Assembly (NCBI GenBank): GCA_964412105.1
Contig: CAYPNM010000011.1
Location: 1 to 64,000, forward strand
Length of the DNA: 64,000 nucleotides
Direction: 5' to 3'
DNA from: JAKAGZ01 sp964412105
GTDB lineage: Bacteria > Bacteroidota > Ignavibacteria > Ignavibacteriales > Ignavibacteriaceae
Positions 36,616-44,806 of this stretch are shown one piece after another (the first letter of the stretch is position 1; each line of letters begins with the position of its first letter). The notes beneath the pieces are model-generated. The model searched no databases. It was given only the letters and a program-made list of their open reading frames with translations, and was not told the origin of the DNA. Both the position numbers and the translations under genes were made by a program.

Positions 36616-36639
36616 TTGGTAATTCTTAATAATTACCAA
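36616..36639. promoter_or_regulatory. 9-bp inverted repeat upstream of FadL gene
   Basis: TTGGTAATT (36616-36624) and its exact complement AATTACCAA (36631-36639) are separated by 6 nt, about 217 nt upstream of the FadL start. It could be an operator or a weak hairpin; neither strand has a T run after it. Confidence 0.35.
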
Positions 36640-36751
36640 ACGCAGCCAATTTTATGCCACTAAGATAATGTTTTAAATATTTATAATACATTAAGAAATA
36701 AAATATTACGATTACCAGGTATAATAGATTTCAAGAAAAAGTTGGGATGTG

Positions 36752-36767
36752 TTCTCAAATATGAGAA
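36752..36767. promoter_or_regulatory. Short palindrome after the biotin-carrier gene
   Basis: TTCTCAAATATGAGAA has 6-bp arms around AATA. It lies about 50 nt downstream of the carrier gene. It may be a small hairpin or a regulator site; evidence is the symmetry only. Confidence 0.25.
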
Positions 36768-36816
36768 GTCCTGTATTTCATTAAAGTGGTATAAAGATAG
36801 CCGTAAATTATAATAA

Positions 36817-37317
36817 TTATTCAATTGAAAACAGTCGTGCCCCTTTTTCTACAGCGGATCCTTCAGATATAAAAATATTCTTTACAATACCAGAAGCCGG
36901 TGCTTTGATATCGTTTTCCATTTTCATTGCTTCCAGGATAATAATTGATTCACCTGATTCAATTTGCTCGCCGACTTTCTTTTTAATCTTTAGAATCATT
37001 CCTGGCATGGGCGCCTTTATTTCTCTTAATTTATGTACAGAACTGGTCTGTTCTATTACCTTTGATGCCCTTTCCTGCAAGGTTGTCATGGCTACAGTTT
37101 CAAAAGTGTAACCTTCCAAAGATATACTAAATCTATTATTGTCAATCCTCGATGGTGAGATATCGTAAATTTTTTGATCTATTCGTAGTCTGAATGTAGA
37201 ATTATTTAATACTATAAGCTCATAATGATGAGACTCTCCATTAATTGTTATTTCAGAATTTGCTGAAATCTTGATAAGATTTCTTTTATCTTTATGTGTA
37301 ACTACATATTCATTCAT
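36817..37317 (-). CDS. Biotin carboxyl-carrier subunit
   Basis: A 166-residue protein whose last ~70 residues form a biotinyl domain with the biotin-accepting Lys in EAMKMEND (about 131-138). The N-terminal ~90 residues resemble the linker/BT-like region of acyl-CoA carboxylase alpha chains. It overlaps the biotin-carboxylase gene by 8 nt (ATGAATGA). Together the two proteins total 664 residues, the usual size of a fused alpha chain of propionyl- or methylcrotonyl-CoA carboxylase. No carboxyltransferase gene is in the window, so the substrate is open. Confidence 0.9.
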   Translation of the reverse strand: MNEYVVTHKDKRNLIKISANSEITINGESHHYELIVLNNSTFRLRIDQKIYDISPSRIDNNRFSISLEGYTFETVAMTTLQERASKVIEQTSSVHKLREIKAPMPGMILKIKKKVGEQIESGESIIILEAMKMENDIKAPASGIVKNIFISEGSAVEKGARLFSIE

Positions 37318-38806
37318 ATTTTAAATCTGCCCATTTATTTGAATCTTTTCCGCTCTTGCCGTTGGCCTTATGTGGATGGGAATGCTGCATTAATATTGCA
37401 GTAAATGCTGCGGCCACCTCGTCAAGATTTTTATAGTTTGAACTGCCATCCTTCTGAAATTTCTTTATTAAATCTTCTTTTTCAATAAAATCGATATCAA
37501 AATTACCATCTATGAAATTTTTGTTTATATATACTTCAAGCAGGAATGGAATATTATTTATTACTCCTGCAATATTGAATTCTTTTAATGCTCTTATCAT
37601 CCTCGATATTGCTTCATTTCTTGTAGCAGACCAGCAAACAAGTTTGGCTATCAGCGGGTCATAATACATTGATATTTCAGAACCTCTTGAAAAACCTGAG
37701 TCAACTCTAACTCCGGGTCCGGATGGTATTTCAAATTCATTTAATCTTCCTGTCGCAGGTAAAAAATTATTCTCAGCATCCTCTGCATAAATTCTGCTTT
37801 CTATGGCATGACCTTTTATATTTAGGTCTTCCTGCTTAAATGAAATTTTATTCCCATATGCGATTGAAATTTGTTCTTTTACAAGGTCAATTCCGGTTAT
37901 AAATTCTGTCACTGGGTGTTCAACTTGAAGCCTGGTATTCATTTCAAGAAAATAAAAATTCTTGTTTTTATCCATAAGAAATTCTATCGTGCCTGCATTA
38001 AAATAATTACAGGCTTTTGCGGCATTTACTCCCGCTTGAGTAATTTTTTTTCTAGTTTCAGGATCAACAAATGAAGAAGGAGCTTCTTCAATGATTTTCT
38101 GATGTCTCCTTTGAATTGAACATTCTCTCTCAAAAAGATGCGCATAATTACCATGCTTATCCGCAATTACTTGGACTTCAATGTGCTTTGGGTTTTCAAT
38201 GAATTTTTCGATATAAATTGAATCATTTGCAAATGCTTTCATTGCTTCCCGTTTTGTAGCTTCAAAAGCATCAGAAAACTCTTTGTCCGAAGAGATTTTT
38301 CGCATACCTTTTCCGCCCCCACCTGCGGAAGCTTTAAGCAGGATTGGATACCCGATCTCATTTGCAGTCTTTATTCCTTCTTCTGCAGATTTAATCGGTT
38401 CTGTAGTTCCCGGAACAATAGGAACATTATTCTTTTTCATTAATTGGCGGGCAGCTGTTTTACTCCCCATCTTTCTGACAGAATCACTTGAAGGTCCAAT
38501 AAATATTATACCCGATTTCTCCACCGATTCTATGAAATCAGCATTTTCTGAGAAATATCCATAACCGGGATGTATTGCCTCGGCTTTTATCTTTTTAGCA
38601 ATTGATAAGATTTTTTCTTTATTCAGATAAGATTCTGATGAAGGAGCTGAACCAATCAAATAAGCTTCATCCGCAAGTGAAGTATGAAGAGATGTTTTAT
38701 CCGCTTCAGAATATACCGATACGGATTTAATTCCCAACTCTTTACAAGCCCTGATTATTCTAACCGCAATTTCACCCCTGTTAGCAATTAATATTTTCCT
38801 GAACAA
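37310..38806 (-). CDS. Biotin carboxylase subunit
   Basis: A 498-residue ATP-grasp enzyme carboxylating biotin. N-terminal domain FRKILIANRGEIAVRIIRAC, glycine-rich ATP loop GGGGKGMRKI (about 162-171), catalytic region FLEMNTRLQVEHPVTE and RIYAEDAENNFLPATG are all present. About 50 C-terminal residues after the carboxylase core resemble the start of the BT linker of PccA-type proteins. The start is TTG 38806, three bases after mutS2's upstream neighbour is read in and with AAGGA 7 nt before it. I read it as acyl-CoA carboxylase type rather than AccC because of its length and split partner. Confidence 0.9.
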   Translation of the reverse strand: MFRKILIANRGEIAVRIIRACKELGIKSVSVYSEADKTSLHTSLADEAYLIGSAPSSESYLNKEKILSIAKKIKAEAIHPGYGYFSENADFIESVEKSGIIFIGPSSDSVRKMGSKTAARQLMKKNNVPIVPGTTEPIKSAEEGIKTANEIGYPILLKASAGGGGKGMRKISSDKEFSDAFEATKREAMKAFANDSIYIEKFIENPKHIEVQVIADKHGNYAHLFERECSIQRRHQKIIEEAPSSFVDPETRKKITQAGVNAAKACNYFNAGTIEFLMDKNKNFYFLEMNTRLQVEHPVTEFITGIDLVKEQISIAYGNKISFKQEDLNIKGHAIESRIYAEDAENNFLPATGRLNEFEIPSGPGVRVDSGFSRGSEISMYYDPLIAKLVCWSATRNEAISRMIRALKEFNIAGVINNIPFLLEVYINKNFIDGNFDIDFIEKEDLIKKFQKDGSSNYKNLDEVAAAFTAILMQHSHPHKANGKSGKDSNKWADLKYE

Positions 38807-38808
38807 GA

Positions 38809-41163
38809 TTATTCCTTCCTTAACTCAACAATTGTAATTCCGTCACCGCCCATTTCAATAGGCGCAAAATAGAAATTATTTACACCCGGATGTTTTTTTA
38901 ATATATCATTAACCGTTTTTTTAAGTGCTCCGGTACCCTTTCCGTGCAATATCTCAATTCTGTCAAGCCCCGCCGAATAAGCTTCATCAACAAATTTAAT
39001 TATTTCAAACTCTGATTCTAATGCACGCTGTCCTCTTATATCAAGTCTGGATTTTGTTTGGGCCTGAGAATAACTCTCCGTGGGTCTTATTGATACTTTT
39101 AAGTTTTGTTTCTTAGCTGGGATTAAAGTTGAAATATCGGCAGTCATCTTTATCGTCCCGACCTGAAGCACAGCTTTATTTTTAGATTCATCTTTATCAA
39201 TTATTTGCCCTACAGTATTTGAATCTCTTATATTAACGTAATCCCCTTCTTTAAAATTAACCTTTTCCTCAATTAATTCCACATTTTCTTTAATTAGTTC
39301 TTTATTTTTTGCCTTAAGTTCGTCAATAAGCAATTTTGCTGACTTTATTGATTCCTTGCCCGCTTTAGATTCCCGTAATTCCTTAATAATATTTTCAATC
39401 TTTTTATTAACATTTTTGAGATAATCCGCTGCCTCCAGGGTAGCTTTCTTTAATATCTCTTTTTTTTCTGTGTCTAATTTGTCCAGTTTTTCTTTATAAA
39501 GATTAGAAAGACCGGCCAATCTTGAGTTTTCAATTTCCATCTTTTTTAGTTTCTCCTGCAATTCAAACGACTTGGATTCAATTTCAGAGAGAAATTCTTC
39601 AATTTTGTGTTTGTCGGCATCAAGGTTGTCTTTTGCTGTATTCAAGAGTTCTTCCGAAAAACCAATACGTTTTGCAATCTCAAATGCATAACTTGATCCG
39701 GGTATCCCCTGCTTAAAGATGTAAGTTGGTTTTAATAATTTATGATCAAACTCCATTGCAGCATTTTCAAATCCCTCCGTCGAACTTGCTATCAGTTTTA
39801 AGCTCCCATGATGAGTTGTAGCTAAAACGGTAGCTCTCTTTTTTCTTAATTCAATTAAAAACGCAGTTGCAAGAGCCGCACCTTCAGAAGGATCAGTTCC
39901 TGTGCCAATTTCATCCACTAGTACCAAAGAATCTTTATCTGCATTTTTTATAATATTTTTGAGGTTCGATAAATGAGAACTGAAAGTAGAAAGATCATCT
40001 TCTATCGATTGTTCATCTCCGATGTCAAGCAAAACATTTCTAAATATATGAAAATTAGAATCTGGATTTGCGGGAATGGGTATCCCACTCTGAACTAGTA
40101 ATACCAGCAATCCTATTGTTTTTAATACGACAGTTTTACCTCCGGCATTTGGTCCGGTAATTATTATTATATTTTTTTTATTAATTGATAAATTTAGGGG
40201 AATTGTATTTCCTCTCCCTAATTTCTTGAGTAATAATGGATGTCGTCCGTCGATTAAAGTAAAACTTTGTCTATCATCAAATTCAGGAAAACTGCCTATT
40301 ATTTCTATTGAATATTTTGCTCTTGAAAATATTGAATCAATATGCCCTAGTATTGTCAGGGCCCTTATTAATTCCTCACTTACAGTTGAAATTTTTTTGG
40401 TCAGTTCTTTAAGAATTCTTTCAATTTCTCTTCTTTCTGCAAATGTTAGCGATAGTATCTCATTATTTAGATCAAGTGTTTCTTCCGGTTCAATATATAC
40501 AGTCTGTCCTGTTGACGATTCGGAATGAATAAATCCCCTTATGTGCCTTTTATGTTCTGATTTAATAGGAATAACTATTCTGCCGTCTCTTAATGTTATA
40601 TAATCTTCCCTTACAATATCTTTATCTGCAAGGCTTTTAATTATTCTATTCACCGATCGTATAAGATCATCTTTTTTATTGTTTATGTCTTTCCTGATTT
40701 CTGTCAGCTTTTTACTTGCTCCGTCCTTAACATTACCTTTGTCATTTATAATGCTTTGAATATGATGTTCTAATAATTTATCCGAAAAAAGATCACTTGC
40801 TAGTTCAGCAAGTTCGTTTGCCAGTTCTCTATTATTTTTAAGATATTGTAATGTCAGCCTTGAATTTATCAGCAAATGTAAAACGCTGAGTATTTTTTTA
40901 CTGTCAAGAACTGATCCCTCGATTCTGCTTCTGTAAAGGTCTTCTCCTAAATCCGGCAAATGCTCAAGTGGCAGATGCTCCCTTTCTATCAATAATCTTT
41001 TTGCCTGATTAACATATTTGCTTTCAGCAATAATTTTTTTAAAATCGGTGCGCGGTTTTGTATTTATGACCTGAGATCTCCCTGTATCTGTAACGCAGTA
41101 ATTAGATATGTGCCTTGTAATTTTCTGAAATTCTAATTTATCATATACTGATTCAGTAATCAT
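38809..41163 (-). CDS. mutS2: Endonuclease MutS2
   Basis: A 784-residue MutS-family protein lacking the mismatch-recognition domain. It has core/lever helices (about 1-300), an ATPase with GPNAGGKTVVLKT (about 333-345) and DEIGTGTDPSEGAALA, a long coiled coil (about 515-630), and a C-terminal Smr nuclease domain with LDIRG and ILHGKGTGAL. Roles known in the family include suppressing recombination and rescuing collided ribosomes. It overlaps cvpA by 4 nt (ATGA) and ends 2 nt before the biotin-carboxylase start. Confidence 0.96.
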   Translation of the reverse strand: MITESVYDKLEFQKITRHISNYCVTDTGRSQVINTKPRTDFKKIIAESKYVNQAKRLLIEREHLPLEHLPDLGEDLYRSRIEGSVLDSKKILSVLHLLINSRLTLQYLKNNRELANELAELASDLFSDKLLEHHIQSIINDKGNVKDGASKKLTEIRKDINNKKDDLIRSVNRIIKSLADKDIVREDYITLRDGRIVIPIKSEHKRHIRGFIHSESSTGQTVYIEPEETLDLNNEILSLTFAERREIERILKELTKKISTVSEELIRALTILGHIDSIFSRAKYSIEIIGSFPEFDDRQSFTLIDGRHPLLLKKLGRGNTIPLNLSINKKNIIIITGPNAGGKTVVLKTIGLLVLLVQSGIPIPANPDSNFHIFRNVLLDIGDEQSIEDDLSTFSSHLSNLKNIIKNADKDSLVLVDEIGTGTDPSEGAALATAFLIELRKKRATVLATTHHGSLKLIASSTEGFENAAMEFDHKLLKPTYIFKQGIPGSSYAFEIAKRIGFSEELLNTAKDNLDADKHKIEEFLSEIESKSFELQEKLKKMEIENSRLAGLSNLYKEKLDKLDTEKKEILKKATLEAADYLKNVNKKIENIIKELRESKAGKESIKSAKLLIDELKAKNKELIKENVELIEEKVNFKEGDYVNIRDSNTVGQIIDKDESKNKAVLQVGTIKMTADISTLIPAKKQNLKVSIRPTESYSQAQTKSRLDIRGQRALESEFEIIKFVDEAYSAGLDRIEILHGKGTGALKKTVNDILKKHPGVNNFYFAPIEMGGDGITIVELRKE

Positions 41164-41681
41164 TTTAATGTATCTTTTTCATTAATATAATCCTTAAGCA
41201 ATTCTTTAGTTTTAGGGGTATAACTATTTAATAAATCAATAGTTGAAGGCAATAATTCATATACTTTAGAATATAGCAATGATGATTTTGCAGTTTTATC
41301 ATCGGGAATTTCAAATATTTTTAATAGAAATAAAACAGCACTTAGAAAAAATAATATCTGAATAGTTCCAATCACCCCTCCCAGGATCTGGTTAACAAAG
41401 TTATTTACCTTATCAAAAGGATGCACCCATCTTTTAATTATTGAAATTAAGATCATTACCACAAGAAAAATAGTTATGCCTGCGATGATTTTTGAAAGAT
41501 AAATCTCAATGCCTGTAAATGATTCAACATATACGCCTACCTTTTCATAAAAAAGAGCAGCCAATATGACTGCTCCTATAAAACCTAAAAGGCCTATTAT
41601 TTTTCTAACAAAGCCGTCTTTGAAGCCCAGTATAAATCCAATAAGGATCACAATTACTATAATCAGGTCCAGGAATGTCAA
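41160..41681 (-). CDS. cvpA: CvpA-family membrane protein
   Basis: A 173-residue inner-membrane protein with four hydrophobic segments (about 4-20, 28-46, 62-82, 100-122). TFLDLIIVIVILIGFILGFKDGFVRKI is the CvpA opening. CvpA is linked to colicin V production and envelope homeostasis, with unclear mechanism. The start is TTG 41681, overlapping the yqeY stop as TTGA. cvpA next to mutS2 is a recurrent order in Firmicutes and Bacteroidota. Confidence 0.88.
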   Translation of the reverse strand: MTFLDLIIVIVILIGFILGFKDGFVRKIIGLLGFIGAVILAALFYEKVGVYVESFTGIEIYLSKIIAGITIFLVVMILISIIKRWVHPFDKVNNFVNQILGGVIGTIQILFFLSAVLFLLKIFEIPDDKTAKSSLLYSKVYELLPSTIDLLNSYTPKTKELLKDYINEKDTLK

Positions 41682-42130
41682 TTTTTGCTCAAATAATTTT
41701 CAACGATACTTCTGACTGTTTTACCGTCTGCTTTGCCTTTTAGAACTTTCATTACTTCAGGCATCAATTTAGGAAAATCTTCTTTTGTTTTTGCGTTAAT
41801 TGTATCTGCTATCTTTTTAGTTTCAGCCAGAATTTCTGCTTCGGATAATTGTTTTGGAAGATAGGTTTGAATAATTTGCAGCTCTTTCTCCTCTTTTGAT
41901 GCAAGGTCTTCCCTTCCGGCATTTCTGTATTGTTCGATGGAATCTTTTCTTTTTTTAGCAGCTGAAGTTAGAAGCTTAATTTCTTCATCCGGTACAAGCT
42001 CTTTTCCGGATCCGCTTTTCTCAAATTCCAATATTAGTGCTCTGATTGATCTGATCGTTTCAAGCTTTAATTTATCGCCTGATTTCATAGCACTTTTTAA
42101 GTCTTCATTAATTGTCTCTCTTAAACCCAT
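41678..42130 (-). CDS. GatB/YqeY-domain protein
   Basis: A 150-residue helical protein resembling the tRNA-binding tail domain of GatB. GLRETINEDLKSAMKSGDKLKLETIRSIRALI at the start and the C-terminal GKADGKTVRSIVENYLS are typical of YqeY. The specific function is unproven; it is often near dnaG/rpoD or, as here, cvpA. GAGGAAAT precedes the ATG. Confidence 0.92.
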   Translation of the reverse strand: MGLRETINEDLKSAMKSGDKLKLETIRSIRALILEFEKSGSGKELVPDEEIKLLTSAAKKRKDSIEQYRNAGREDLASKEEKELQIIQTYLPKQLSEAEILAETKKIADTINAKTKEDFPKLMPEVMKVLKGKADGKTVRSIVENYLSKN

Positions 42131-42144
42131 ATTTCCTCATAATG

Positions 42145-42181
42145 TAAAAAGGCAGGAAAGTATAAATACCAACCTGCCTTG
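42145..42181 (-). terminator. Terminator of the exbB-exbD-exbD unit
   Basis: An 8-bp stem (AAGGCAGG at 42149-42156 with CCTGCCTT at 42173-42180) closes a 16-nt loop, followed on the minus strand by Ts. It lies about 30 nt after the last exbD. Confidence 0.7.
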
Positions 42182-42208
42182 CAAAAATAAAAATTTTTTA
42201 TTTATATG

Positions 42209-42622
42209 TTAAATTTTAAGCGTAGTCGAATAATTTATCCTTAAACAATATGCTTTCCTGAGTTCCTGCTGAATATCTGTTACCAATCCCATATCTACTC
42301 CTTTATCAATTCTTAGGGAAATGATAACATTAGGTAAAGCCTGCCTCTTTGCATACATTAATGGTTCAATCTCACTTAATTTAACAATACTATCGTTAAT
42401 TTGAATACGATTGCCCGCACCGACCCATACATACTGAATGAGTCTCTTATTTTCAATTTTCTCAATTGCCTTAGCTTCGGGCAATTTGTAATGAACCATT
42501 ACGTCATACTCTCTTAAGGTTGTGGTAACCATAAAAAAGAGAAGAAGCATAAACACTATATCAGGCATCGAAGCAGTAGGAATCTCTTGTTTGGTATTAG
42601 CTCTTCTTTTTTGAAATTTCAT
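42209..42622 (-). CDS. ExbD/TolR-family protein (second)
   Basis: A 137-residue energy-transduction protein with one N-terminal membrane span containing the essential Asp in SMPDIVFMLLLFFMVTT (about 18-34) and a periplasmic domain. It works with ExbB/TolQ to use proton-motive force for outer-membrane processes. It is 19 nt downstream of the first exbD. The final gene before a terminator. Confidence 0.9.
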   Translation of the reverse strand: MKFQKRRANTKQEIPTASMPDIVFMLLLFFMVTTTLREYDVMVHYKLPEAKAIEKIENKRLIQYVWVGAGNRIQINDSIVKLSEIEPLMYAKRQALPNVIISLRIDKGVDMGLVTDIQQELRKAYCLRINYSTTLKI

Positions 42623-42641
42623 TCTGGTTTACCTCTAATTC

Positions 42642-43169
42642 TTATTGCTTAACTTTTTCTGGCTCTGCTATCGAAATAATAATTGGGATCTTTTCCTGAA
42701 CTACCTTTTGCTCATCCTCAGGCAGGTCATTATACTTCCTGCCATAGTTTTGATTCGAATACTCATCTCTAACTTCAAAATATGCTGACTTTATTTGATC
42801 AAGAGCCTGTATATAGCTGTTATATTTTGTTTTTCTGTCGGTTTTTACGGAAACAATTAATTTCTTGTTTTTAGGTAGATCTATTTTAGATATTATTCTC
42901 GGTTTAAGGTTGTCTTTTACTTGATAAATGGAAATGGGTTTGCCATCCATAAGCACATCACCATTCGCATTTATTAAAACAGCGGCCATTCTGTTTTTGG
43001 GAACTTCAACCGTGCTAACATCCTTTACATATTCCGGTAGTACCAACCCAATACCAGTGTCAACATCGATAGTAGTCGCAACTAGGAAAAAGAGTAGCAG
43101 CAAAAATGCGATATCAGCCATTGAACTGGTAGGAATAGTGGCTTCAGCAATTTTTCTTTTTTTAATCAT
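42642..43169 (-). CDS. ExbD/TolR-family protein (first)
   Basis: A 175-residue ExbD homologue with the membrane-span Asp in SSMADIAFLLLLFFLVATT (about 16-34), and a longer periplasmic domain than its neighbour, ending with an acidic/Lys-rich tail. Two different ExbDs after one ExbB is common in Bacteroidota; the pair may form a heteromeric motor part. No TonB or TolA is adjacent. Confidence 0.9.
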   Translation of the reverse strand: MIKKRKIAEATIPTSSMADIAFLLLLFFLVATTIDVDTGIGLVLPEYVKDVSTVEVPKNRMAAVLINANGDVLMDGKPISIYQVKDNLKPRIISKIDLPKNKKLIVSVKTDRKTKYNSYIQALDQIKSAYFEVRDEYSNQNYGRKYNDLPEDEQKVVQEKIPIIISIAEPEKVKQ

Positions 43170-43228
43170 AGCACAACACTCATAAAAAATTTATTAAAAT
43201 TAATTGATCAAAAATCGAGTAATGAACT

Positions 43229-43924
43229 TTATTTTTTGCCGGCTTTTAGTTCGTAAAGCACATCAATTAATTCTATAGAACTCTCCTCCATATCACCAAC
43301 TAGTTTGTCAATTCTGGATACGAAATAATTATAAAATACTTGTAGTATCATAGCAACCACAAGCCCAAATAGTGTAGTTAACAAAGCAATAGCGATACCG
43401 TTAGCAACGATTGCTGGTGAAATCTGAGCAGCTTCTTTAATAGCATCAAACGCTGTAATCATACCTTGCACTGTTCCGGTAAAACCAAGCATAGGCGCAA
43501 GTGTAATAAATGTTGATATCCAGATCATTCCTTTTTCAAGGAAGCTCATTTCAATACCACCGTAAGCAATAATTGCTTTTTCCGCAGCTTCAAGTCCTTC
43601 ATCTGCTCTTAATAATCCTGCATGAAATACCGAAGCAACCGGTCCTCTTGTATTTGCGCAAACTTCCTTTGCTTCTTCAATTCCACCACCTTCCAGAGCT
43701 TTTGTAACCTTTATGATAAAATCCTTTGTATTTACTTTAGCCCTTGATAATGTCCAGAATCTTTCTATACTAAATGCCAAACCTAATACAAGGCAAGCTA
43801 GAATCGGATGCATAAAAATACCACCTGCTTCATATTTTGTTGCAAGCCAATTTAAAGCTCCGGAATCATTTGCTGCTTGAGCAATTACTCCAACTATCGA
43901 TGAAATAATGAATACAAATTCCAT
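43229..43924 (-). CDS. ExbB/TolQ/MotA proton-channel protein
   Basis: A 231-residue inner-membrane protein with three spans (about 38-52, 135-155, 178-200). LAPMLGFTGTVQGMITAFDAI is the MotA/TolQ/ExbB signature. It forms the pentameric stator with ExbD dimers. A strong GGAGGT lies 10 nt before the ATG. About 160 nt separate it from the SDR gene, so it probably has its own promoter. Confidence 0.92.
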   Translation of the reverse strand: MEFVFIISSIVGVIAQAANDSGALNWLATKYEAGGIFMHPILACLVLGLAFSIERFWTLSRAKVNTKDFIIKVTKALEGGGIEEAKEVCANTRGPVASVFHAGLLRADEGLEAAEKAIIAYGGIEMSFLEKGMIWISTFITLAPMLGFTGTVQGMITAFDAIKEAAQISPAIVANGIAIALLTTLFGLVVAMILQVFYNYFVSRIDKLVGDMEESSIELIDVLYELKAGKK

Positions 43925-44082
43925 AATAGGGTGACCTCCTAAAAATTATATAAAAGACACTTGAGGAGAGAATATCTTCCGCAATTATTCAAAAAATACC
44001 CTGTCAGAATAATGATTTCAAAAAAGAAAGTCAACAGTTTATCCATTGTCCTTTTTAAAATAATTTAACAATAAATTAGGGT

Positions 44083-44778
44083 TCAATATGGCCTAAATCT
44101 ATGGGGCAATTCTATTATATTACCTGTCACGAAGTGATAATTATCAAATATGCTGTTAATTAATTCACCAATTTCGTCGGGCTTCATTATAGATTCCAAA
44201 TCGATATCTTTCATCCACTCCCTATTCGCTTTAGTATCAATAATATAGGGAGCTATTGCATTGACCGACAATTTAATACCCCTTCCTTCAAGCGCTAATG
44301 ATTTTACTAGATGAATCAGCGCTGCCTTTGATAATCCATAAGCAGCTTTCTTCTCTTCAGCAATTATTCCTGTAAAAGCAGTGGTAAAACAAATTGAACC
44401 TGAAAATGATTCCGAAACCAGTTTTGAAAAATATTTTGAAATGAAAAAGCTGGTTTTCAGGTTCATATCAATCATCTTTTCTAATTCAAAATGCGTGGTT
44501 TCCCAAACTGCTTTGCCTCCGGAAAATCCACCTATAGTACTGAAGAGGTAAAATACTTTATCTTTAGAAGGAAGGACTTTTTTAAATGCTTCTTCAATAT
44601 TTTCCTCTTTAGTGAGATCCTTTACATTAACTAAACTTACATTACTATTAGATATATCCATACCCTTAAAATCAAAATCAAATAAATAGATATTATCATA
44701 ATTTTTTTTAATTAAGGTATTTGTAACACCTCTACCCAAAGCGCCATTTGCTCCGAATATCAATAATTCCTTTTTCAT
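44083..44778 (-). CDS. Short-chain dehydrogenase/reductase
   Basis: A 231-residue SDR with cofactor motif GANGALGRG (about 8-16) and catalytic YGLSK; the upstream Ser lies in ICFTTAFTG only as Thr, so the usual Ser of the catalytic triad may be shifted. The substrate is not predictable. ATG 44778 is chosen because AAGGAAAC is upstream and the Rossmann motif follows directly; a longer frame would overlap kup. It starts 28 nt after the kup stop. Confidence 0.88.
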   Translation of the reverse strand: MKKELLIFGANGALGRGVTNTLIKKNYDNIYLFDFDFKGMDISNSNVSLVNVKDLTKEENIEEAFKKVLPSKDKVFYLFSTIGGFSGGKAVWETTHFELEKMIDMNLKTSFFISKYFSKLVSESFSGSICFTTAFTGIIAEEKKAAYGLSKAALIHLVKSLALEGRGIKLSVNAIAPYIIDTKANREWMKDIDLESIMKPDEIGELINSIFDNYHFVTGNIIELPHRFRPY

Positions 44779-44806
44779 TGTTTGTTTCCTTAATAAAATT
44801 AATGTA

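Larger units (their letters stand above)
36400..36816. other. 417-nt spacer upstream of FadL gene
   Basis: AT-rich, with no open frame worth calling. It should contain the FadL promoter. It holds two small inverted repeats (36616-36639 and 36752-36767), listed separately. Confidence 0.5.

Noticed and set aside
37310..37317. Frameshift between biotin carboxylase and carrier genes
   Set aside because: Start and stop signals overlap cleanly and the carrier has its own ATG; no frame shift is needed.
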